Below, in pieces: positions 20,401 to 32,400 of a DNA stretch of 64,000 bases. The notes under the pieces were generated by a model. It did not search any database, had not been told where the DNA came from, and was given only the letters and a program-made list of their open reading frames with translations. A program made the position numbers and the translations under genes. Each line of letters begins with the position of its first letter. The first letter of the stretch is position 1. This stretch comes from Varanus komodoensis (lineage: Eukaryota; Chordata; Lepidosauria; Squamata; Varanidae). The stretch lies in the NCBI RefSeq assembly GCF_004798865.1, contig NW_025336479.1:11636196-11700195 (forward strand). Direction: 5' to 3'.

Positions 20401-23400
20401 TTAGGGAGGAAAGCAGAGAATCAGATACTCACTGGTTTTGGGTGGGTGAAGCTGAAGGTGACAGGGGTGCTCAAAGACATTGTCTCATTGTGGTTGACAA
20501 AAGCAGATGCCACCCTGGAGAGCACCCTGTAGCTGGGCTTGACTGCCCTCTTTGACTTTGCGACTTCCTCCCATTCTTTCCCTTTCACCTCAGCCTCAGT
20601 CAGGACGGACTTGAGGTTCTTGTACGTGAGTAGGCCAACCATGTTGAAGTCTGAAAAGATAACATGGCAGCTTAGTGGCTCCTCAGCAGTGAGGACTTAA
20701 CAGCCGCTGGTAGGAGTATGTGCAGGCCTGACGTGGCTGAACACCAGAGAGACAGCACCACATCAAGCTGCCAGTAGAGAGGAATTGCATTTTCAACGGG
20801 AAGAGCCCCCACTAACACAGCAGGGCCTAGCCTTTTCCCTCATACACTTACCTAGGCACTCCCACCCACAGCCTCATGTCATGGTCTATTCTAGCACCTC
20901 GCTGTGCTTCAAGTGTGGACTAGCCTTCAGAAATGTCTGACGAGTGACAAGCTCCCTCCGTGGTCCATTCAGCACATCAGAACTCTGCCTTGGAAGCGGA
21001 CCATCTAGTGTAGCACCCTGTTGCCACAAGCGGCCAGTCGAGTGCCTCCCTGGAGCAGGGAGGAAACAGCCCCCACTGCTTGGCAGTCAAAGGCACACCT
21101 GTCGGAACCATTTGGCTGTTGCGGCTCACAGCCATGGGCGGAAGCTTGAATCCCTTTTAGAAGCCATCTAAGCTTGCGGCTACCCTACATCTTGTGGCAG
21201 GGAGTTCCACAGATTAAATTAGATCTATGGCCAGTCCCAATCATTCTACCAATAAAATCCATGTGATAACCCCTCCCTTCCCTCTTTTCATAACCCTTTC
21301 TTTTTCTCATGGTAAAACTTGTTTTGTCGTCTTTCCCCCTCCACTAAAAGTCTTCAGTGCATCCCCAGACCATCTTTAGAGAGAACTGCTTCCCTTTCTC
21401 CTGACACTGCCCCACCACTCAGCTGAACACCGGAGGAGCTGTGCATTGCCTGTCCGTTCCCTGGCTTATACACATGCCAAGCCTGACCTGGAAGCTGTCT
21501 CCTGGGGCAGCTGCCCCCGCCCCCCCGCAACTGTTCCTTTGCGGCCTGTCCTGGCACAAGAGGAATGTGCTGTGCGCTGCAGCTACATCTGCGGTGCACA
21601 GAGGACTCCACCTTTCCCCGTCTTGTTCACTGCGCTCCAGTCCACCTCCATCCGTGTCTCATTCTGGGACAGCCGGGCCAGGCTCTCACTCCTGTTGGTC
21701 CTGATCTCTATGGACAGATCTGGAATCAAAACAAGTCAAAGTCAAAACAAACACCAGGCTGAAGTTGTCAGCTAGCAGAAAAGAGCAGCTGGGCTGCGAG
21801 AGGCTGAGTGGGAAGCATCCTCTTTCTTCAACATAGTCCAGCTGCTCCATTTACAGTCTCTCCCCAGCTGGGAGACATCCTGGGCACCTTGGGGCAGATC
21901 TGAATAGGGGACAGCCCTTATTCCCAATATCCCAGGGCCAGCCTTTCTCCCTTCCCCCTACGGTGAAAGGGGTGGTGAACTTCAGGCCTGTGGGCCAAAA
22001 CCAGCCCTCCAAAGTTCCACAAAGAGCAAAATGCTTTTGTACTGAGTGCCAGTCCTTTGGTGTTTTCCAGCTTTTGCACAAGCACAGCTAGCTCACCCCT
22101 TACAACGGTAGAAGTACTTCTCCTGAGGCTTAGTTACTGGCAGGAGGAGCTTTAAGCTAAAACAGGATTTGTTTCTACATTTTGCTCTCTCCCTCCACTG
22201 GAATTTCTCAGAATTTCTCAGGAACAGTACTCGGCCCTCAGTCTGAAGGAGGTTCTCCACCCCTTTGTTACAAGGGAAGGTGTAGGTGCCCCACCAGGAA
22301 GAACAGAGGAAAGCCCCAACATCTGCCAGCAGGAAAGCTTCAGCCCACCTCCAATTATTCTGTGCTCTCACCTATGTCTCTGCTGGACCCAAAGATGGTG
22401 CTATTTTTGGGCAGGTGAACTACCAGAAACCTGAGGAGGGATTCTGCCATCTGCATCAGCTGAGTAGCCCGGCGGTGCCTCTGCGTCTTGTCCATATCCT
22501 CCAAATAAACCACTATCTCACCCAGCATATCCATCAGTGTCTAAGAGGGAAGAAGCAATGTCATTGGTGCTGATGGGAAAAGCTGGCTTTACTTTTAGAC
22601 ATATACGGGGAATGGGCGGGACAGCAACATAAACAAACACAGCTCCTGACTAGCCAGTGGCCTCAAGCCCGATTGTACCACATGTGAATGCAGTGAGTGT
22701 GGCTTTTGGGCCTTGAGCATGTGGAGCCAGAAGTGTCATTCCGGAAACCTGCACATGGATTTTCATGCACATGTTGGCTTGGAGCTCGAACCAATGAGCT
22801 GCAGTACAGGGCCTGGTGCTATGAAGAGGGGGAGTGTGCAACGTGCATTGGAGGCAATGCAGCAAAGTGGCTGCTAGGTTCCAGCCCACTTCAGGACTCT
22901 GTTGAACTTCCATTTCATAGCTTTTAAAGAAAGGCTTCCTTAAACTTTTTTGACTGCAGAGAAAGCAAGTATGAAGCGGAAGAGTGTGGGAGAGAATTAG
23001 GAAATATATATATGCCTGGTAAAGAAAGGCCCTCATCCAAATTGCAGTCACTTGGATGTAAGCCCCACTGAATCCAGTCAAATTTACTGAATTACAACCT
23101 CGATTAGGACTGTACCTAAACATCATATAAATGTCCAGTTGTAAAATATTAACAGAGTGCAGGCATGTTTCTTGTTGCCCGTGCTTGTGCTACAAGAGGT
23201 GCATTGTACATTTCTAGTAACATGGAACACAACTCAGGTGTAGGTTCCTTTGGTTCCTGTGTCATTACAATAGGCTTTAATGCAGTTTAGGAATGTAATT
23301 TTCTCTGGATGAATACAAAGACTCTGCTTGACAGGGGAGTGAAAAGTAAATGGAAAGCTTCCATGTTGCACATCTTTGCATCTTGCACTCCCCTCTACCC

Positions 23401-26400
23401 TTCTGATAAGCATTTGTATTTTTCACCTGAGATCTACCCTGCTTGACTTTATCATTTCAGAAGTCATCTAAGATTATGCTTGGCTGAAATAACTATGTAT
23501 ACTTTCGCTATTGTTCAGTTGATTAAGCAATTTCATATAAGTGGTTTATTTTGTTACCCTTCTGTGAACAGCAATTTCTTTCTGGCACTGAATTGATTTT
23601 AGCTGCAGTTTATAACTCTGCAACTGGCAATGGTCTTTATATCTTGGCTGCCAATGGAATGCATGAGCCCTCTATTATTTAATTACTGTCTTCTACAAGT
23701 TTTGTCCATCACCCACCTATCTGAAGTTGCCTTCCTCCTTGTGCACTGAGATAACCACGTCAGGTGGCAAGTGGGCTGAAGCAGCAGTGGTAGTCCTGCG
23801 CCCCTTCTTCTTTTTCGCAGCCACTGGGCCCCTCCACCATCTTGGAGGATGGAGCAGTCTGGACACATGGCCTCCTCTGCACCCACTAAACTAGCCTGCA
23901 GTCCTTGGTGGTGAGGGAAGATGCTGCTCCCCTGTCTCCAGTGTTGAAATAAAATCCAGCAGGCAATCTGTGAATGGACCTGAGCAGGGCGGCAGGGGGA
24001 GGGGACACCCACACCATCTCATCCTTTGCCTTGGGCAGCTAAATATCTTGGGTTGGCCCTGCTCCGATGCTTCTCGATCTCTACAAATGATTGCAGTGGG
24101 AATTGGTCTAATTCAGTCCTGTAAGTTGTGCTTTTGCCAATATACTGCATACATTGAGCTGAGTGTTAAGGAGGAGGACAGAGCGCTGTTTGGGTTTGGA
24201 CACAGGGCCAAAATATGCTACATTATTTACCTCAGCGTAAGCCTGGATGTACTAAATCATTGGCACTATAGCATTCGGGGAGGGGAGAGATCAACTTCCC
24301 CACCTCATTTTGGTCCTGAAGTTCCATGCACAATCCAGGGTGTGTGTATGTTGAAAAAAATGAAGAAATACCTCTATTAGAATCAATGGGTATTGTTTTC
24401 TTTCTTCTCCCTCACTTTCATGGGGGTGGCTGGAACTCCAGGATAAAAATGGGAGGGAGCTTAAAGGCTTTCTCCAAGTGTGCCACAGATCCAGTCCTAA
24501 TGACAGCCATACATGCTTGTACTGAGGTAAATCATGCACTGCTATGTGTGTTTTGAAGAACAAGTGGTTTGGCCCCGAGGGTAGGAAGAGTGCATGAAGA
24601 ACTGCTGCTGAAGAGGCCTGACCGACAGAAGGCCTTAAGAGAGAACTTCAGGAGGGATACTTAAGTACCATTTGCCTGCAAGAGAGTAGGGGTGGGGTGG
24701 GGGGAAGGGGAGATGACACAGGGCTGGACAGCGCCACCTGCTGGCCTTTATCCCCACATATTTTTAATGAATAACACTTTCTTCTCACATATGCAATTCT
24801 GACTTGAGAAATAAAAGGTGTGAAATAAGCTTGAAACATACCTGCATACCGTTGAGACTATCCAGGCTCTGGTTTCTCACTTCTGAAGTGCAAAGACCGC
24901 TCAGCTCTGTTGCAAGTTTGCAAAAGCGATCCTGAAAAACAATCCCCCCAAAACTCCATGGATGGAGATGGAGGGGACCGGGATGAGAAGAGGGGACCGG
25001 AATCCACTGTGTTAGCCCTGCTCTGCCTAACTGCATACATAAATAAACAGCCAGTGCAGGTAACCTTAAGCTAGATCAGGACGATGGTACTGGGAAGAGA
25101 AGCTTGATGCCCAGTCTCCCGCTGTGGTATTGACTTTTCCCCAGCCACCCACAGCGTTTGGCTGCTCCCACCAGCTTTGTGCAAGGGGAGAGAAGCTGTG
25201 AAAAGCTTGTGCCTGGACTGCTCACTGAGCTGCCAGTGCAACAGAAAAGGGGCCACAGGAAACACAGGGAGTGGAATTTGAAATAAAACAGATGGCCACA
25301 ATCTGGTATGGTTAGGCACACAATACCCATGTAGGACAACTGGGCACGAGGTGACAGCCAACATTTTGTCCTGACAGACTTCAACAGCACAATTATAATC
25401 ATTCCTGTGTTTCCCAAGAGTAACTTAAACATTCCTTTTTTCAGTAAGCCAAGATTTTGAATGTCAGGGATACAAATTCCACAAAAAATTAACTCCCTGC
25501 ATTGAGGGACAATTCTTTCTCTTAATGGATAAATAAACCAGAGATGTGCAAATTATACAGTAATAAATAAAACAAATTAATAAACCAGAACCAGTGTGAC
25601 ATAATGGCCCAAGTGTGGGACTAGGACTCGGATTCTAGTCTCCTCTTGGCCATGAAGCTCACAGGGTGACACTGGGAAGTCAGACTCTTAGCCTAAACTA
25701 CCTTACAGGACTGTTGTGAGGCTAAAATGGAGAGCAGAAAGAGACAGATTATGAAAGTCACTTGGAGATCCTTTCAGGAAAAAAGGCAGGATATAAACAA
25801 ACAAAATATCCTACAACTGCATAGCTCAAGTGCAGAGACTATATTTGGCACAGAATAGGTGGACTTTCTGTTTTAAAAGAGCAAGTTTCTTGTCCTTCAG
25901 GGTGCAATGCAAAAAAAAGTTGACATGTATGGGGGCAACACTTTGGCAGAATTTTAGGAGCCAGTGTATCAAAACAGCAGGGCTTCTGGTGGTTAGGGAG
26001 TTGGGCCTTCAATGCCGTGAGAAGCTTTTCTCTCCTTCCAATTCCTGTACAAATTATGCCAATTCAGCAATTATATGATAACCTTCACAGCTTGCATAAT
26101 TTAAACAGGTCATAAAATTCAGCTTTCCTTGGAGAATTTTGATTTCTTTTCATTTTTAAACAACCTTTAAAAAAGTTTTTTAAACTAAAAAGAGTTTAAA
26201 ATTGTTTTAAACTATATGCATGGTAGCTTATTTGCCCAAGTCAATAGAAGGCTAATGAGTGAGTAATCCTAGGGAGCAGGGCTGGAGATCCACCACACCC
26301 ATAGCCCTGTTTGCTCACTCCAGCCATGATAGGACTGCTTCTCTGTCCTCCCTTGATCACAGTGGATGAAGAGAAATGAACCTACCAGCTCCAAGGCTGG

Positions 26401-29400
26401 CATAGCTTCAGGTCCAATCCTCAGTGTGAATGAAATGTGGGCGTCTTTGGATCCTGACGATCCAGGCCCATTTGTGACATGCTCCCAACATACACCCATG
26501 ACATTTTCAGTCCTGACAGGAGCACCAGTGGGGCTTTATGTCCCTCCACAATGCTTTCTATGGGTGTAACAGACACAAGGACTGACTATTTACACCAACA
26601 GAATGGTTGTAGGCAGAACCTATGGGCTAAATGGTCTTGACATCCCATATCTGGATGTTACTCACCTGTGCATCTGAACAATTAATACTTGAAAGCTTTG
26701 GACACGGCAGTGCTGGGGACAAAAACAGACATGTTATCAGAAACCATTGCTTTTCCTTCCCAAAAGCTCTTGGGATTCCACTTTTATTATCAAAGCACAT
26801 TTCATAGAACTTTATGTCACGTGGTCCATAACAACTTCAGCTGGAGTCACAGTAGCAAAATTTGGCTGAACTCAACCATATTGTTTTGTTAGCTGTGCTG
26901 ATGACCCCTTAAGACTTGGTGTTACCTTTCCTAATGTGCAGTAAATACTCTAGCAGAGCATAATCTCCAAACATTCTGACGGGAAGAATGCATCTGCGGG
27001 GCTCTTGCAGAACTTGGGCGAGCTGCTACGAGCAACCCAAGGCCCCTTCTTCCTGCTGCACAGCTCCACACAGAGCGGATGTGGTGGTGGCTGTGGCAGC
27101 ACACCTAAGGTAGGGCGTGTGGTGAGGGCAAATGAGGATGAGCAGCCACCGCAAGGCGCTCCGCTGGCCTTTCTCTCACTCCAGCACTCGCCACCACTGA
27201 AGAGCGCCTGTGGAGTTCTGTGGAGTGGCAGGGCTGGAGGCAGCAGGGAGAAATGGCGCCGTTCACTGTCCCCTCGCCCTGCTGCATGGTGCGGGCACCT
27301 GACCCTGCCTCCTGGGGCGTTGCAGCCCAAACCATCGTGAAGGTGCCAGGCTGTGGGAGGCTGAGCTAGGTGGGCCAGCGGTCTGAATCCACACGGGGCA
27401 GCTTCCCATGAAAACACACTTCAGGCTTCTATTCGGCCATAAATTTCACTGGATGGCTATCTTATGCCTGCCAGCTTCACAGAGTTGTTGAAAGGGTAAA
27501 GTAGGGAGAGGTTGATGCAGGGCGGAAAAACATTTGGAAATGATCTTTGCTCTAGCCGGACACGATGCAACTGCACAATTTTAAACTACAAGAATTCACA
27601 ACTACTTGTACCTGCTATGTTGTCACAACAGTTCATACGCTGAGCACACCTATGAAGTGTTTCAGCTCTAAGTCTGAAGTTTTGTAAACGACTGAGGGCT
27701 GGGGACATTTGCGCGAAAGAGGGTGCTCTGGGAACTGTGCCAAAGTAACTCAGTGGTTTGAGGAGCTCCTTGCCTGGTGCTGCCACAGACCAGTGAGACT
27801 GTAGGTGGTGTGGGGCAAAAGGGGCCTTCCCTTTTGTGTGATGCATCTGCAAGGCATGCATGGCCCGAGCCCTGATCCTACTGGCCCCACACCTTCCTCC
27901 ACGAGACCCAGCAGGCTGAAGAGCATCAGGAACGAGCCGGCAGTGGAAAGCAAAGGGTGGCTAATTGTTGTCAATCATCAGCCTGGAAGAGGGAGCTGTC
28001 GAGGCACAGCTCCAGGGGAGTGGAAACTAGCCCCCCCTGCAGAGATGATCCAAGAAAATAATGCACCTGGGTAGCCCAGTCAGACGTAGTCCGAGCAGAA
28101 AATGATCACTGTTAACACATCTGGAATCAAATTGTCTTTGCATGCAGGGAGTCACTGAAACAAGCTAGGCAAGATAAGTGCTGTGGTTTATTGAAGCAAT
28201 CGATGCAACTTTTCTGCTCTTTTTCTCTCCTGTGGATTTAGCGTCACTACAGCATTTATGAAGCTAATACTAGTGCCCTATTAAAATAAATGCAGGCACC
28301 TTTCCAGTCCAAGATCAAGTAACAATACACACATGTACGCGCGCGCACACACGGGGGAGCATTTTACATCCTAGGTCGACACTTATTACATGGCACAACT
28401 TTTGCAGTGTCAGGCTCCTATCCCTCAAACAGTGCCTCCTGCCCCCACCCACATCCCCCTTTCCCAGCTTCCTCCAACAAGATTCACCTTTGCATTCTGT
28501 TCTGCTTTTACTCCTACAGACAGCGTCTGAACAATCTAAAATATCCTGGTTAGACATGCACTTCTGTAAGAGGATACCATGCTGCCACAATTGACACATT
28601 CACTACAATGGCTGGGGGAGAGGGCATCACCCCCGTGAAGATCTTGAAAGAGGGGGAGTGGGCACGAAAAACAGCATGGGAATAAGAACTCTGCAAAGGA
28701 CAGTGAGAAAGGTGGTGGGGGAAAGGAACAACCACAGGCCTCCTGAGATCAAAGATCTGCTTGGGATGTCTTTGGCTAGGAGGTAACACCATTTCAATGT
28801 AACTGTAGGAATGAATTGCTCAGATATGCCGCAAGGCAGTTTGCGTAAGTGCACGTGACATCTTGACCACGCTTCCATGAATCAGTGTAGGACACGGAGC
28901 CCCCGGGGTGACTTTGGGCCTGTCACTGCGCCTCAGCCCAACCTACCTCACAGGGTGGTGGCTGTGAGGATAAGACTGAGAGGGGGATGAGAATGATGCA
29001 AGCTGCCTTGCGTTCCTTGGAAGGAAAAAAGGTGGGATATAAATATAATAAAATAAATCAAGAGGCAGGATATGAGCGTAACTGAGCAAAGAAACAAAAG
29101 TCACATAGATTGCAGTTGGGTTAAGTTACGTGAACTACCCCGATGGACAAGATGGGCCTCTGGAGGAGCGTATGGCCCATACTGGCTACACAAGAAGCTT
29201 CTGGGTTACTGCAGGCAGAAATCAGCAGTGCTTGCATGCACGGAAACTTTCATTTCCACAAACATGTATCTGTGCATATGAAAAGGAAGAGAGACCATTA
29301 TTCTAGCTTCCCACTGTTTATGTCGCCTTACGTGTGGCATGATCCTGTATATACTGGCTGCAACACTAGTATAACTGCAGAAACATCATTGTCCATATAT

Positions 29401-32400
29401 TATTTTGGCCATATACAGGAAAAGTTATGTTCCCATGAACTGTACCTGTGCATATCTTTCTGACATCTCTTCCGCTCTTTGCAAACCCTTTATTGCATTT
29501 ACAGTAGTAGTCCCCCTGCGTGTTCTTGCATTCTCCACCAGGTTTACAGAGGGAAGCATTTGCCTTGCATTCATCAATGTCTGCAATGAAAAACTTTCTT
29601 CTTGGTGAAATAAGACAAATTGGTCCCAATTTTGGACATCGCTTATTGTGTGGGGAGGAAACAGCTTGTGCCTGCACAGAGAGAAGCAGTTCTGTTTCCA
29701 GTGGTAGAAGCACTAAAATGCCCACGTCATGCAAAGAGGTGTCCTTTAACATTCCTGTGCAGCAACAATCTTCAAACAGCAAGTTGCATTGTGCCTGCCG
29801 CCATTCCAAGCTGCTAGCAGGAACTTCCTACTCAGGCAAAAAGCTCGAACGGGCACTAGTATGCCGAGTATACCCGGCTTCGCTAGTGATTCCCAACTAG
29901 TGGAACAAGCCAAAACATCTGCACTTCAGGAGAGACAGGGATTAGGTTTGCATGACACAAATACCCACTGTGGTTTGTAGCCATGATCAGTCAGTGTGTT
30001 GTCTGAACCGAGTACACTCCCCAAGGGGTGGTCCATAAGCCACTTTGGGCTGGCTTATAAATCAGCCCAGTTGCTTATGGCTTGTTCTAGGGTTTAATTA
30101 ACCCATCTGACTTATTCTCTTTGTCCAAATCTAAAAACACAGCAAGCCAGGGACAAGCTAAGAGCCAAGCGAGCCCCTTGCCAAGAATGACAGGGAAAAA
30201 ATTTTTTGTAGGGTTTTGGACCTTTTTTTTTTTTTTTACTGGGCAGGGGCAGGTTCCCACTCTGCCCTTGAGAAACTGAGGCCAGCCCAGAGCCATATAA
30301 TCATCACCTCAAATCCCTGAAGATTCCCCGCCCCATTAAAAAAGAAAAGAAAAAGAAAATCTAAGACAGAAATACTTAGCAGTGAGGCACAATATTTCAA
30401 CTTGGAATGGGTGTATTTTCCTAAGTATGGATAACCAAAGGGAACAGTGATACTTCCCAAAAAGTTTAGAAAAAAACTGTAAGAAAGGGTATATGAGGGG
30501 AGGGGGGAACAATCCTCAATTACCTCCACTCCACACAGAATCCCAAGGTTTTAGGAGGCTGCCAAGATGCCCTTTCCACTGTACCTTCCATGTTGCCATT
30601 TGCTCTGAGTTGACAGCAACTCAAGAAGTGGTAAAGATGGTGGCGGGGGGGGGGGTTACCCATGCCTCTCTGCACAGGGGTGTCTCCAAGTTTTGAAGAA
30701 TGCTCCTGCTGCTAGCAGCGGGGGGCAAAGGTCTCTTACAACACCTGGGAGACACTTGCAGTGGTGTCCCTCCCGAAAAAACTAGAGGATTGTGCTGTAA
30801 ACAGTGGGAATCCCCTCTTTCCATGAATTCCACTCTCTTGCAGCTTGCATGGAGCCCTGTGGTCACACCTTGACAGCAAGGCTTTGTGCAACAGGCTGGC
30901 TGGAGTGAGTGCCTGCTAGATTTGGGAAGCAGCTCCCCAGCTTCCCCCACTCTATCCATACTCCACTAAAGAGACCAGTCCCAGAGATGCTAGAAATCCC
31001 GCTGAGTGCAGGTAACAGCTCAGCTTAAAAAACGAACAAGTCTTCTGACACTGAATGCGCCAAAGCGTACTCTGAATCAGACTTCAAACATTTGTTTTAA
31101 GCAGTGGACAATCACAGGCCGTCCCCGTCCCCCAAACCACTGGGCATCCATGAGGAGGAACCTCCCAGATTGGACCTGAAAGCTGCCTCTAATAACAGCT
31201 TTCATGATCTGATTTGTAAAAAGCCAGCAGCCTCACAAATTGCCTTGCTGCAAGGAAGGGGACATCTCCGTGTCCCTGCGGTGTCCTCTGAGATACGGCA
31301 GAAGGACCAAGGGAGAGGGAAGCGGCAAGTGGGGGAGGAAGGACACAACCCCCTGCTGCGCCTGATTGTCTGTCATGGGATCACGAGGCCAGACAACCGC
31401 TGGCCAGAGGGAGCCTTTCAGGAGAAGTCAGCAAACCAAGTCAGCAAACCAGCAAACAAGCGCTCAGTTTCAGGCAGGGAAACACGTGACACTCCAATGG
31501 CACCAGTGGAAGGCTCCCCCCGTTCTTTAGTCCCTACATGGATAGGGGGAATTTAAGGGGGAGGCGGCTGGGTGGGAAGATACACCTGCCTTCTACTCAG
31601 GCACAGTTTTCAAGATACGGATTGAGGCTCTGTGGGTTTACTCAGTCAGGATGATTAGATCAAGAGAAGGTCATGAGGGATCCAGACCTCTGCCTGGATG
31701 CAGTAATTGCATAGAGAAGGGCTGTGAAACTGAAGCTGAACCCCAACAAGACAGAGTCCTTGTGGACTGGCACTTCCCAGGTTAGAGGGAGTCAGGCTGT
31801 TTGCCTCCCCTGAATGGGGTTGTCCTCCCTGTGGGGAGTGAGAGCAGAGACTGGGGGTGCTCCTGGGTCCAGCAGTATCATTGGAGGCCCAGGTGAGCTT
31901 GGTGGCCCGGAGTGCCCATGACCCACTTTGGCTGGTATGCCAACCATGCCTGCTCCTGGACAGCAATCAGCTAGGCAGGGATCCGTGCACTGGCGCCTCA
32001 TGAGTAGACTAGTGCAATGAGCTCTTTATGGGGCTGCCCTTGGGTCTGGCAGCTGTGGCAGAATGCAGCAGGTAGGTGCCGACTGGGCCACCCAGCGGTG
32101 CTCGTAGAAGCCCTGTGCTCGAAGAGCTGCACTGGCTGCCTCTTAGCTCCTGGGCTGCAATCAAGATTATGTTATTGTCAAATAAAATTCCAAACAATTG
32201 ATGGCCAGGATTTGTAGCCTTTTCTTACATGTGCCCACCCAACCGAATGTACTGGGGAAACCTGATGTTAAAGTGTTACATGGCATCATTCTGAAATTAT
32301 TGGCATGCCGCTGGGCAATACCTGAGCACAGGTGGGCAGATGCCGACCTGTTCTCTCACCATCTCCTGTGCTTTCTCCTGCCATAATGCTTATAAAAGCT

